64,000 nt of DNA. It comes from Paenibacillus rigui (GTDB taxonomy: Bacteria; Bacillota; Bacilli; Paenibacillales; NBRC-103111). The notes beneath the pieces were generated by a model. That model was given only the letters and a program-made list of their open reading frames with translations, was not told where the DNA came from and ran no database searches. Positions 17,019-25,938 of the stretch are shown here, piece after piece (position 1 is the first letter of the stretch; each line of letters begins with the position of its first letter). The position numbers and the translations under genes are program-made. Location: positions 1 to 64,000 of the forward strand of contig NZ_NMQW01000043.1 of the NCBI RefSeq assembly GCF_002234615.1, read 5' to 3'.

Positions 17019-18182
17019 GTGGAAAGCTTAGTGAAAATGTTCCGGTCCAATATCCGCCATTACGGCATGTTTATAGCGTTAATCCTGATCATTGCATTGT
17101 TTCAAATCTTGACGGACGGCATCCTGCTGAAGCCTTTGAATCTTACGAATATTATTTTGCAAAACAGTTACATTCTCGTGCTCGCAATCGGGATGCTTCT
17201 GGTCATCATCACCGGGCATATCGATCTGTCGGTCGGCTCGATTGCGGCTTTCGTCGGCGCATTATCGGCCATTTTCATGGTTAATATGCAGATGCCGTTC
17301 GCAGTTGCTTTTATTCTTTCCCTACTCATCGGAGCGGCTATCGGAGCTTGGCAGGGCTTTTGGGTCGCTTACGTGAAAATCCCGTCCTTTATCGTTACGC
17401 TGGCGGGCATGCTCCTGTTCCGAGGGCTCACAATGATCGTGCTGAAGGGTCAATCCATCTCCCCGTTCCCGGGGGCGTTTCAGAAGATCAGCTCGGGCTT
17501 CATGCCCGATTTCTTCACAGGCGGGTCTCTCCATCTTTCAACGATCGTCATAGGAATTCTCTTATCGGTACTGTTAATCTTCAGTGAATTAAGAACGCGG
17601 AAAAATCAGAAGAAATACAGCTTTGAGGTGCTCCCGATCGGGCTGCTGACAGCCAAGCTGGCGGCTATGATTGTGATCATCAACGTATTTACTTATGTGC
17701 TGGCCAGCTATGAAGGGATACCGAACATCCTTATTATTCTTTTTATTCTGATTGTGATTTATTCCTTCGTGATGAATCGAATGGTCATGGGCCGCCACGT
17801 CTATGCTCTCGGGGGCAACGAAAAAGCGGCGAAGCTGTCCGGTGTCAAAACCAAACGCGTCACCTTCTGGGTATTCGTCAACATGGGTGCGCTGGCTGCG
17901 CTGTCCGGGCTTATCTTCGCCGCCCGTCTGAATGCGGCAACGCCGAAAGCCGGTGTAAACTTCGAGCTTGATGCGATCGCAGCCTGCTTCATCGGCGGCG
18001 CTTCCGCTTCCGGCGGGATCGGGACCGTAGTCGGTGCCATTGTGGGCGGTCTTGTTATGGGCGTCATGAATAACGGGATGTCCATCATCGGGCTCGGAAT
18101 CGACTGGCAGCAAGGAATTAAAGGCCTGGTGCTGCTGCTGGCCGTAGCGTTCGACATCTACAACAAGAACAAAACGGCGTAA
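17019..18182 (+). CDS. mmsB: Multiple-monosaccharide ABC transporter permease
   Basis: 387 residues, about ten membrane helices, with the BPD_transp_2 signature (GHIDLSVGSIAAFVGALSA; GGNEKAAKLSGVKTKR, the cytoplasmic ATPase-contact loop). It forms the membrane channel with MmsA and ChvE. The GTG start has GGGGGT upstream. It is the last gene of the transport operon and is followed by a strong bidirectional terminator. Confidence 0.92.
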   Translation: MESLVKMFRSNIRHYGMFIALILIIALFQILTDGILLKPLNLTNIILQNSYILVLAIGMLLVIITGHIDLSVGSIAAFVGALSAIFMVNMQMPFAVAFILSLLIGAAIGAWQGFWVAYVKIPSFIVTLAGMLLFRGLTMIVLKGQSISPFPGAFQKISSGFMPDFFTGGSLHLSTIVIGILLSVLLIFSELRTRKNQKKYSFEVLPIGLLTAKLAAMIVIINVFTYVLASYEGIPNILIILFILIVIYSFVMNRMVMGRHVYALGGNEKAAKLSGVKTKRVTFWVFVNMGALAALSGLIFAARLNAATPKAGVNFELDAIAACFIGGASASGGIGTVVGAIVGGLVMGVMNNGMSIIGLGIDWQQGIKGLVLLLAVAFDIYNKNKTA

Positions 18183-18189
18183 GCCGCAA

Positions 18190-18258
18190 ATTGAAAAAAG
18201 GGTATTCCCCGGAAAGCCATGCATTGCAGTGGCTTCGGGGAATGCCCTTATTGTCTAT
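18190..18258. terminator. Bidirectional terminator between mmsB and glgC
   Basis: AAGGGTATTCCCCG and CGGGGAATGCCCTT form a long stem with GGAAAGCC/GGCTTC continuing inward. Six A on the left give a U-run for leftward glgC transcripts, and a T-rich tail on the right serves mmsB. Both genes end towards it. Confidence 0.85.
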
Positions 18259-18369
18259 TCAATGAGCCGTAGACCTCATTCATCCGGTTCTTCCCTTTGC
18301 CAGTACGAACTATGGGATCCGATGGATCAAGGCGTTTTCGCTGCCGGGAATTCAGCCCGCCCCGTCAGG

Positions 18370-19596
18370 TTAATGGAACAGCTCCGAAGCACTCAGCGCG
18401 TGAACGGCGTGCGCCCCATTCGTTTCAAACAGCGAGGCTTCTTCTGCCGTATCTGCAAACGGTTGGCGGGCAACGAGAGCAAACGGGGCCACGACAGCAA
18501 TCTCATCTTCGTGCCCTTCGATGACCGCGCCGTCCTCAATGACTGCGCCTTCCCCGATAATCGCATGAGAGATACGCACATGACGCCCGATGGTCACGTT
18601 CGGCATCAGCACACTGTCGTTGATACGACTGCCCTTTCCTACTTGTACACCTGAGAAAATGACGGACCGGTGCAGGCTGCCCTCCACCGAGCTCTCCCGG
18701 TGTGCCAGAGATTCCTGAACATCCTTGCTTGTGAACACGGAGCGAAGGCTGCCGACATGAGGATCGCGGCTGTACATCGGCCAGTTCTCCCTCTTCAGAT
18801 CCAGCTGGGGTTGTCCGCCAAGCAAATCCATATGTGCCTCCCACAGGCTCTTAATGGTACCGACATCCCGCCAGTAGCCGTCGAACCGGTAAGCGAACAG
18901 CTTTCCGTCCATGCGCAGCATACGGGGGAGCAGATCCTTGCCGAAATCATGGCTTGATTTCGGATTGTTCGCATCCTCGATCAGATGCTCCCGCAAATAA
19001 GACCATTCGAAGACATAGATTCCCATGGAGGCCAGATTGCTTAGAGGCCGGGTCGGCTTTTCGACAAAATCCTTGATGCAGCCTCTCTCATCCGCATTCA
19101 TGATGCCGAAGCGGTGCGCCTCCGCCCAAGGCACTTCCATGACGGAAATCGTCGCTTCCGCTCCGTTCTCCTTGTGATAAGCAAGCATCAGGCGGTAATC
19201 CATCGAATAGATATGGTCACCCGACAAAATGAAGACATGCTCGGGATCGTGCCGGTCGATAAAAGAAATATTTTTATAAATGGCATCTGCCGTACCAAGG
19301 TAACCGCAAGCATCGGATGTGGGTGCGGAGAGCAGGGAAACCCCCTCATCCTGCTGGCCGGCCAAGCCCCAAGGCTCGCCGCCGCCGATATGCGAATGCA
19401 ATGATTCTGAAGCGTACTGGGTCAACACGCCAACGGTCCGAATGTCCGAATTCGCGCAATTGCTTAGAGGGAAATCGATAATGCGGTAATGCCCTCCGAA
19501 GGGAACCGCCGGCTTGGCCAATTGATTCGTTAAAGGAGATAACCTGCGTCCCTCGCCTCCGGCTAGCAGCATGGCAATACACTCTTTCTTCTTCAA
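18370..19596 (-). CDS. glgC: Glucose-1-phosphate adenylyltransferase (ADP-glucose pyrophosphorylase)
   Basis: 408 residues. It makes ADP-glucose from glucose-1-phosphate and ATP for glycogen synthesis. The nucleotidyltransferase core has [47 protein letters not shown] and [10 protein letters not shown], followed by a C-terminal left-handed beta-helix. The TTG at 19596 follows GGGAGG and gives the family-typical [11 protein letters not shown]. An ATG at 19617, itself preceded by AAAGGAAG, is a possible alternative. No glgD, glgA, glgB or glgP is adjacent; in Bacillus these form one operon, so this copy stands alone. The GH13 enzyme upstream has its own terminator. Confidence 0.9.
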   Translation of the reverse strand: MKKKECIAMLLAGGEGRRLSPLTNQLAKPAVPFGGHYRIIDFPLSNCANSDIRTVGVLTQYASESLHSHIGGGEPWGLAGQQDEGVSLLSAPTSDACGYLGTADAIYKNISFIDRHDPEHVFILSGDHIYSMDYRLMLAYHKENGAEATISVMEVPWAEAHRFGIMNADERGCIKDFVEKPTRPLSNLASMGIYVFEWSYLREHLIEDANNPKSSHDFGKDLLPRMLRMDGKLFAYRFDGYWRDVGTIKSLWEAHMDLLGGQPQLDLKRENWPMYSRDPHVGSLRSVFTSKDVQESLAHRESSVEGSLHRSVIFSGVQVGKGSRINDSVLMPNVTIGRHVRISHAIIGEGAVIEDGAVIEGHEDEIAVVAPFALVARQPFADTAEEASLFETNGAHAVHALSASELFH

Positions 19597-19802
19597 GTTG
19601 ATCGCCTCCCATGACATGTATGTACTTCCTTTTAACCTTTAAGCACCCAGCTGAAACGGGAAATGCAACGAAATAGGAATTTATGGGAGGATTGCGTGCA
19701 GCTTCTAATTATCCAATAAAATGTAAAGGCAGACGTATCAGCCGCCTCAACCCGCTACAAGCTAGTGTAAACCATTGTGGCGGCAGACCATGCACGAATC
19801 GG

Positions 19803-19841
19803 CGAAAAAAATGAAGAAGCCCCTGACAAGGCCGTCAGGGG
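19803..19841 (-). terminator. Terminator of the GH13 amylase gene
   Basis: GCCCCTGACGG / CCGTCAGGGGC-type stem on the minus strand is followed by TTCTTCATTTTTTT. It lies about 140 bp after the amylase stop; the intervening bases hold no convincing gene. The remainder of 19597-19982 is glgC leader. Confidence 0.8.
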
Positions 19842-19982
19842 CATGGGGCAGGAATAAAGCTGTGGAGCGAAGCGTATAGGTACGTGCAGGCCGCCAGCCT
19901 AAACGGCAAAAATACCCTGTCTGCCGCCTCCCCCAAAAGGTCAGCCTGGCGCACAGGTCTAAGGACTTGCAATGCGAAACCA

Positions 19983-21731
19983 TTAGCCCAATTCCCGGTA
20001 TAAAATGCGGTAGCCGAGCGGCTCAAGCTCAATATGCATGATGCCATCCACCGGCTGAACCTCCTCGCCGCTCAGCGCATCGCGCCAATCGTCCGTCTCG
20101 ATCGGATGCGACAATGTCGTTGTCTCCTCCGTATTGTTCATCCAGACCAAGAAATGCTCTGCTTCGTCGATCCGCTCGTAGACGAGCCGCCTGTCGCCCT
20201 GCTCCGCCTGAAGGAAGCGGAATTTTCCGCTGACCAGCGCAGCATGCTCTCTGCGCAGAGCAATCAGCAGCTTATAGAAATCGTACAGCTCCCGGTCCTG
20301 GCGTTCGGGGTCCCATTCCATGCATTTGCGGCAGTCCGGATCGGCCCCGCCGGTCAAGCCGACTTCATCCCCGTAATAAATACACGGCGTTCCCATATAC
20401 GTCAGCAAAAAAACGACGCACAGCTTCAGCCGGCGCTTGTCCTCCCCTACCCGGGTCAGCACCCGAGGAGTATCATGGCTGCCCAGCAGATTGAAGATGA
20501 CCTCGTTGGTCTGCTGCGGATACCGCATCAATAGCGCGCTGATCCCGTTAGAGAATGTATAACCGTCCATATCCGAAGCCGTGAAAAACTCCAGCACTTG
20601 ATTCGAGAACGGATAATTCATCACCGAATCGAATTGATCGCCGAGCAGCCACTTGATCGAATCGTTCCACACCTCACCGACGATGTAAGCTTCTGGGTTC
20701 GCCTGCTTAACGACCTTGCGGAAGTCCCGCCAAAAATGGTGATCGACTTCATTGGCCACATCGAGCCGCCATCCGTCGATCTCCACCTCCTTCACCCAGT
20801 ACTCAGCGACATCGAGCAAATACTGCTTTACCTCGGGATTCGCTGTATTCAGCTTCGGCATGGTGCCATAGAACCCGAACGTATCGTAGTTCGGAATACC
20901 GTCCTTCACCTCGAGCGGAAAGCCGCGAATGTGGAACCAATCCGCATACTGCGAGCGCTCCCCGTACTTCAACACGTCCTGAAAAGGAGGAAACTGCTCC
21001 CCCGCATGGTTAAACACGGCGTCCAGCATGACGCGGATCCCCCGGTCATGGCACTGCTTTACCAGCTCCCGCATCAGGTCGTTATCCCCCAGTTGGGGGT
21101 CAATCCGCCGGTAATCCACCGTGTCATACTTATGATTCGAAGGGGAAACGAAAACAGGTGTCAAATACACCGCATTCACACCCAGATCCGCCAGATGGTC
21201 GAGATGATCGATAATTCCCTGCAGATCTCCTCCGAACATATTGTCCAGCTTCGGCTGCCCTCCCCAAGGCTCGGTGCCTTCCGGATCATTGCCCGGGTTA
21301 CCGTTAGCGAACCGGTCCGGCACGATCTGATAAAACACCGCGGATTTCGCCCATTCCGGCACCGTATTCAAGTCGATTTCATGAATATAGGGAAAGTCGT
21401 AATACCCTCCAGTCGGCATGGGCCGGTGGTTCCCAATCCCGTCCTCCGTCAGCCACAAGGTCTCGGACCCGGCTCTTAGCCGGAACCCGTAGGAGACCCT
21501 GCCAAAGGGGGGCTTTACGGCACCCTCCCAGTAATCGAACATCGTATCCGATGCCGCTTTGGTCATCGGGTATTCGGCATACGTCCGGTCCCAGTCGTAT
21601 TTATCCCCCGTCTCCGCCACTACCTCCTCCACGTCGTCTCGTTTGGTGCGAACGCGAAGATGAAGCGTTTCTTTATTGTAAGCATAGGCCCAGCTGCCTT
21701 GAGCCGTATGATAAAAGCTTTCCCACTGCAT
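19983..21731 (-). CDS. GH13 alpha-amylase (neopullulanase / cyclomaltodextrinase type)
   Basis: 582 residues, no signal peptide, so cytoplasmic. An N-terminal starch-binding beta-domain (about 1-120) precedes the catalytic barrel. Four GH13 regions are visible: DAVFNH (237-242), GWRLDVANE with nucleophile Asp324, VGEVWND with acid/base Glu353, and LLGSHDTPR with Asp420. It should hydrolyse maltodextrins, cyclodextrins or pullulan-derived oligosaccharides taken into the cell. AAGGAG precedes the ATG at 8 bp. The N-terminal extension and MPKLNT block match the neopullulanase/cyclomaltodextrinase subfamily rather than secreted amylases. Exact specificity cannot be fixed. Confidence 0.9.
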   Translation of the reverse strand: MQWESFYHTAQGSWAYAYNKETLHLRVRTKRDDVEEVVAETGDKYDWDRTYAEYPMTKAASDTMFDYWEGAVKPPFGRVSYGFRLRAGSETLWLTEDGIGNHRPMPTGGYYDFPYIHEIDLNTVPEWAKSAVFYQIVPDRFANGNPGNDPEGTEPWGGQPKLDNMFGGDLQGIIDHLDHLADLGVNAVYLTPVFVSPSNHKYDTVDYRRIDPQLGDNDLMRELVKQCHDRGIRVMLDAVFNHAGEQFPPFQDVLKYGERSQYADWFHIRGFPLEVKDGIPNYDTFGFYGTMPKLNTANPEVKQYLLDVAEYWVKEVEIDGWRLDVANEVDHHFWRDFRKVVKQANPEAYIVGEVWNDSIKWLLGDQFDSVMNYPFSNQVLEFFTASDMDGYTFSNGISALLMRYPQQTNEVIFNLLGSHDTPRVLTRVGEDKRRLKLCVVFLLTYMGTPCIYYGDEVGLTGGADPDCRKCMEWDPERQDRELYDFYKLLIALRREHAALVSGKFRFLQAEQGDRRLVYERIDEAEHFLVWMNNTEETTTLSHPIETDDWRDALSGEEVQPVDGIMHIELEPLGYRILYRELG

Positions 21732-21847
21732 GGCTTCAGCTCCTTCGACCGGTAATGTTGGTTCATGCTTATGAACTCATTAACCAATCGGATGCGCGTT
21801 CAAACAAACTGACGGATACGAGACCCGCTCCTTCAGGTTTACAAGGC

Positions 21848-22195
21848 TTATCGGAACAGGGCGGCAATTAAAGCAGCGATTAGCAGAACACCAAGTACAA
21901 ACAAAAACGACTTCATAAAACCGCTCCAAAAGGAAGGGGCCGTGCGATTGCCTCCCTGTCCTCCCTGCTGCGACCGTACATACCACTCACGACCATACAC
22001 ACTCACAACGGTCCCCAAGCTGCACAAGCAGGCAATACGCAGCACCTTAAACACGTATTCCCTCATGGGCAAAAGCACTGTGGTGGTCGTCCCTCCCATA
22101 CCATGAGTCGTTATCTGATCAGGACACCAGAGGATGCCCAGCATCAACCCGACAATAAACCCGTAGATCCCGCCTTTAACCAGCTTTGTCTCCAT
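21848..22195 (-). CDS. Small membrane protein of unknown function
   Basis: 115 residues starting METKLVKGG. A first hydrophobic helix (about 8-25, GIYGFIVGLMLGILW) may be followed by a weaker central one (about 50-65), and the C-terminal helix (about 94-113, FLFVLGVLLIAALIAAL) is strong. A Gly/Gln-rich cytoplasmic or extracellular loop lies between. The longer frame starting at 22315 adds an unlikely Cys/Ser-rich leader. GAGAGG is somewhat far from the chosen ATG. No family recognised. Confidence 0.6.
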   Translation of the reverse strand: METKLVKGGIYGFIVGLMLGILWCPDQITTHGMGGTTTTVLLPMREYVFKVLRIACLCSLGTVVSVYGREWYVRSQQGGQGGNRTAPSFWSGFMKSFLFVLGVLLIAALIAALFR

Positions 22196-22336
22196 ATGCT
22201 CGCTCTGTCCTCTCCCTAATGAAAATCCGGCACCGGCAGATGTAATACTTACATATGAGGAAAGACACAGCGGGCTTCGGTTAAAATAAAGCAGATTCTT
22301 TACACAAGCCTTCATCCGGCTTGCACTGACACAGCG

Positions 22337-23539
22337 CTAACCCTGGACGGTGGCCTCGGCAAAAATCGGCGCAAGCTCCGCCTGCAGAGCCCGCTCCAAA
22401 TACGGATCCGCCTGTAAAAAACGGCGGAATTCGACATAGCTGCGCGCAAGCGGGGCAAGCTCCGCGGCGGAAGGCTGCTTGCCCTTTACCGCGCGGATCA
22501 GCACGTTTTTGGGTGTGTGCTCCATGTCGATGAACTCAAGCAGCTGCGTCTTGTATCCCATCAGCTCCAGCAGCTTCGCGCGGATCGCGTCGGTCGCAAG
22601 TGCGGAGAAGCGCTCCTTCAGGATGCCGTGCTCCAGCAGCGGGGAGAGCACGTCGCTCTTCACCTGGCGGAACAGCTCATGCTGGCAGCAGGGTACCGAC
22701 AGCACGACGTCCGCCTGCCAGCGGATCGCCTTCTCCAGCGCCGCGTCGGTCGCCGTATCGCAGGCATGCAGCGTGACAACCATATCGACGCGGTCCAGGC
22801 CGTTATACTGTGCGATGTCGCCTACCAGAAACTGAAGCCGGTCGTAGCCGAAACGGTCAGCCAATTCGCTGCAATGGCGGATCACATCCTCCTTCAGATC
22901 GAGTCCGATGACCCGAATGTCCAGGCCCCGTACCTCCTTGAGATAATGGTACAGCACGAAGGTCAGGTACGACTTGCCGCAGCCGAAGTCGACGATATTC
23001 AGCGTCCGGTCTTGGGCCAAATGCGGCACAACGTCGGCGATCATCTCGACAAACCGGTTGATTTGCCGGAACTTGTCGTATTTCTTCGCCAACACTTTGC
23101 CTTCGGCATTCATGATGCCAAGCTCCACCAGGAAAGGCACCGGAGAGCCTTCCTCGATGACATAGTTTTTTTTGCGGTTATGCGACAGCTCCGTGACAGG
23201 CTTCTTGGTTGGCGGCTTCTTCAGAATGCCGACCTTCCCTTTTTTGCTGATGAGGATATGATAATCGGCTTCGGCCGTTTGCAGCAGGGCTTGACGGAAT
23301 TGGTCCGTCAGCAGCGGGCTCATCCTGGCTGCCGCTTCTTCCGGAGCCAGATTGTCATGCAGCACCTTGGGCCCGACGAAGGAGCTGAACTGGTAGTACA
23401 GCTCCCCTTTGAGCTGTATCGGCTTCACGATGACTTTGACGGGAAGCTCGGGGTCTTTTTTCCGGACTTGGCTGAAGGTGCCTTGAATCAGCTCACGGCG
23501 ATCCATCAGCTCGCCCAGCAGGGTAACTAACGATTGCAT
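22337..23539 (-). CDS. Class I SAM-dependent methyltransferase
   Basis: 400 residues. The Rossmann methyltransferase domain lies at about 175-330: motif I VDFGCGKSYLTF, acidic VIGLDLKEDV, then VVTLHACDTATD and SVPCCQHEL. The arrangement with the N-terminal 150-residue extension and the ACDTATD/CCQHE motifs matches the Methyltransf_32 family (METTL25/RRNAD1-like), probably acting on RNA or protein. Substrate unknown. It is alone, with about 140 bp to the downstream small membrane gene. Confidence 0.82.
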   Translation of the reverse strand: MQSLVTLLGELMDRRELIQGTFSQVRKKDPELPVKVIVKPIQLKGELYYQFSSFVGPKVLHDNLAPEEAAARMSPLLTDQFRQALLQTAEADYHILISKKGKVGILKKPPTKKPVTELSHNRKKNYVIEEGSPVPFLVELGIMNAEGKVLAKKYDKFRQINRFVEMIADVVPHLAQDRTLNIVDFGCGKSYLTFVLYHYLKEVRGLDIRVIGLDLKEDVIRHCSELADRFGYDRLQFLVGDIAQYNGLDRVDMVVTLHACDTATDAALEKAIRWQADVVLSVPCCQHELFRQVKSDVLSPLLEHGILKERFSALATDAIRAKLLELMGYKTQLLEFIDMEHTPKNVLIRAVKGKQPSAAELAPLARSYVEFRRFLQADPYLERALQAELAPIFAEATVQG

Positions 23540-23663
23540 AAGGACATTCTCCGTTCTTTTCGGGTATACAGGTTTCCTCTATTATACTGAATCCGCGGCG
23601 CGGAAAGCGAGCGGCCGGTCATCCGATGCCGTAGAAGACGTGCTTTGGAAAAAGCCCCTCCAT

Positions 23664-23705
23664 ACCGAAAAGAGGTACCGCCCGCATTCGCAAGCAGTAC
23701 CTCTT
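23664..23705 (-). terminator. Terminator of dps
   Basis: AAGAGGTACTGC / GCGGTACCTCTT stem on the minus strand followed by TTTTCGG; about 60 bp after the dps stop. Confidence 0.65.
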
Positions 23706-23761
23706 CCCATCGAACCGGGATGGTTACCCGGCTTTATTCAACCTTGGCCTTAGCTGCAGCC

Positions 23762-24205
23762 CTAGCCGAGGAACGAATTCAGCATCCATACATGCTTCTC
23801 AAGGCTGGAATGAATAGCCAGCAGCATATCGCCTGTCGTCTCGTCGCCAGCCTTCTCGGCAACCTCCATGCCTTCCTTCAATTGGCTGATCACCAAATTG
23901 AAATCCTCAACCAGTGTGCTGACCATCGCTTCGGCTTTTTCCGAGCCGCCGGCTTCTTTAATGGAGGATAGCTCCAGCATCTCTTTCATTGTAGCCACCG
24001 GTTTCCCGCCGAGCGTCAACAGGCGTTCGGCAACGGCATCAAAATGCAGCGTAGCCTCGTTATACAGCTCCTCAAATTTCAAGTGCAGCGTGAAAAATTG
24101 GGAACCTTTTACATACCAGTGGAAGTTATGAAGCTTAATATACAGTACTCCGAAGTTGGCTACCTGCTGATTCAATACTTTATCCAGTTCTTTGGACATC
24201 GACAT
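23762..24205 (-). CDS. dps: Dps-family DNA-protecting ferritin-like protein
   Basis: 147 residues, four-helix Dps fold. The ferroxidase residues are all present: His29 in HNFHWYVKG, His41 in HLKFEELY, and Asp56 and Glu60 in FDAVAERLL. Dodecamers oxidise ferrous iron with hydrogen peroxide, store it and shield DNA during stress or stationary phase. AGAGGAG precedes the ATG at 6 bp. I looked for a PerR box, the usual control of the Bacillus homologue MrgA, in 24206-24300 and did not find a convincing one. Monocistronic. Confidence 0.93.
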   Translation of the reverse strand: MSMSKELDKVLNQQVANFGVLYIKLHNFHWYVKGSQFFTLHLKFEELYNEATLHFDAVAERLLTLGGKPVATMKEMLELSSIKEAGGSEKAEAMVSTLVEDFNLVISQLKEGMEVAEKAGDETTGDMLLAIHSSLEKHVWMLNSFLG

Positions 24206-24406
24206 TCACGCTCCTCTATAAAATTCACAAAACAAGTAATGCACCGGCGACGGGCACTGCCTGCCCGTTCACTGCATATGCCCTTATAGGATGGGAAGAA
24301 CAGGTCTCAAACTATGCAAGCTTCCGTGAAAAAAATCCGCCAGATCTCCCGCCGCCGGCTGTCTGTATTTCTTTTACCCGCAGGAGGCGGCTATGAATCT
24401 TGCGCC

Positions 24407-25183
24407 TTACGCATAGCTGCGAATTAAGGCTTCCAGCTGATCGGCCACATGGTCTGCCCCGTACTGCAGCTCGCTTGCCGGCAGATGGAAGCGCACGAAG
24501 CTTTCATCGAGCTCCAATGCCTCCGACAGCAGTCCGCCGAACCCTCGAGCGCGGCGGTCGATCTGCAGGAACAGCTCCAATCCGTCTTCTTGCACGAAGA
24601 ACAGTACCTCCAGCTCATCCAGCAGGCCGCGGAACGGGCCGCTGGCAGGCACAAATTCGAACTCCTGAACGAAAGGCAGCTCGCCGCCGAATCGGGGAGC
24701 ATAATCATTCGTCACCTCGCGCAGCCGGAAGCCCAGCCGATCCAGCGCATCCAGCACCGTCTGCGAGTAGACATGCGGCATGACCTCAATGTAATCGCGG
24801 TCCGTCGGGTCAACAGCCATGGCAATATCAAGCCCTGTTTCCACCCAGACCGGCGACCTCCGCAGCGTGACCGGGGTATGCGCAGGGAGCGTAAAGACGA
24901 ATGGCAGCTCCTTCGTTTCGTTCGCCTGCACGGTGAACCCGCGGGATAGGAGCACGCGCTCAATAACCGCATCACGCGTCACCTTGTGATCGTTCTCTTC
25001 TTTCTGGTACTGCGTCTTGATGTATAAGTACAGGTTGTCGATCTTCTGCTCCAGCTGGCCCCCGGTGATGATAACGACACCGCTAACCTCTTCTCCGGCA
25101 GCGATATGGTCTGTATCGAGCCGCGTGTCAACCTTGGCAGAGCCAATACCGACGCTGGCCAGCATCTTTTTGAAAAAGGACAT
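24407..25183 (-). CDS. spo0M: Sporulation-control protein Spo0M (arrestin-like)
   Basis: 258 residues. The Spo0M signature begins MSFFKKMLASVGIGSAKVDT, followed by the arrestin-like beta-sandwich (GEEVSGVVIITGG, VQANETKELPFVFTLPAHTPVT). It is cytoplasmic. In Bacillus subtilis Spo0M affects early sporulation and contacts cytoskeletal and division proteins. GGAAGGG lies just before the ATG. It is next to dps but separated by 200 bp with no gene; it is also 75 bp from the kinase gene upstream. Supports a spore-forming host. Confidence 0.9.
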   Translation of the reverse strand: MSFFKKMLASVGIGSAKVDTRLDTDHIAAGEEVSGVVIITGGQLEQKIDNLYLYIKTQYQKEENDHKVTRDAVIERVLLSRGFTVQANETKELPFVFTLPAHTPVTLRRSPVWVETGLDIAMAVDPTDRDYIEVMPHVYSQTVLDALDRLGFRLREVTNDYAPRFGGELPFVQEFEFVPASGPFRGLLDELEVLFFVQEDGLELFLQIDRRARGFGGLLSEALELDESFVRFHLPASELQYGADHVADQLEALIRSYA

Positions 25184-25257
25184 TTCCCTTCCACCTCTCG
25201 AACGAATTTCGGATTCTCATCCTTATCCATATGTACGGAGCCAAGGGAAAGGAAGTT

Positions 25258-25938
25258 TCAGGAATGCATCCGAAAGCAGCCGCGCCGGCCCAGCCACCGG
25301 TATCCCTTTCTCACAGCCGTCAGCAGGAATTCGGGAATCGGGAGATGATGAAGGAACGGAAAGTAGAACCGATCGTATGCTTTCTTGAGATCGTCCCACA
25401 TGGAGCAGGGCTCCTCCTCCAAAAAATCCGACACATCCACGACGATGCCTCGGCCGTCCTGCAGCATGACGTTCTTGCCATGCACATCGGTCGGGTTAAG
25501 CCCCCGTTCTCTTGCGTATGCGAGTGCCGCATCGATATCGCAGATGACCTGTCGCGGGATCGGAATGCCCCGCAGCAGACAGTTATACAGGGTAACCCCG
25601 CTGAGACGCCGCAAAATCAAATAGCCTTTGCCCGTATGGTAACACTCGGAATACGCCGCATGGCGGCCAAGCCGCCGGTACACCTCCGTCTCGTCCTCCA
25701 GGCCCGGACGACCGGGCGCATACACCTTGACGACCAGCCGAAAGAAGTCGGGGTGCGTCATCACCGCCGCATAATTGCCTGCTCCGAGCAGCTTCCACGG
25801 CTTGGGCAGGTGCCTGACGACAACAGGGTCATGCGGGGCTATGCTTTCCAGCTCCAGCTTGGGCAGCAGACCTTCCTCTACCTGACGAACCAGCGCAGCC
25901 AAATCCGGCTCCTCCCCTTTGTTATGGCTATCCGCCAT
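25258..25938 (-). CDS. Eukaryotic-like protein kinase (small, RIO/ABC1-like catalytic loop)
   Basis: 226 residues, kinase domain only. A Gly-rich loop GAGNYAAV is followed by Lys in VVKVYAP and Glu in EDETEVY. The catalytic loop DVHGKNVML keeps Asp and Asn but has His-Gly-Lys instead of the usual Lys-Pro-Glu, and DVSDF replaces DFG. This looks catalytically competent, closer to RIO/ABC1-type or YrzF-like kinases than to PknB; no membrane or PASTA part is present. The ATG at 25938 overlaps the gluconolactonase stop by 11 bp and has no clear ribosome-binding site, so translation is probably coupled. Substrate unknown. Confidence 0.78.
   Translation of the reverse strand: MADSHNKGEEPDLAALVRQVEEGLLPKLELESIAPHDPVVVRHLPKPWKLLGAGNYAAVMTHPDFFRLVVKVYAPGRPGLEDETEVYRRLGRHAAYSECYHTGKGYLILRRLSGVTLYNCLLRGIPIPRQVICDIDAALAYARERGLNPTDVHGKNVMLQDGRGIVVDVSDFLEEEPCSMWDDLKKAYDRFYFPFLHHLPIPEFLLTAVRKGYRWLGRRGCFRMHS

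Noticed and set aside
24206-24300. PerR box upstream of dps
   Set aside because: No TTATAATNATTATAA-like palindrome; only A/T-rich leader.
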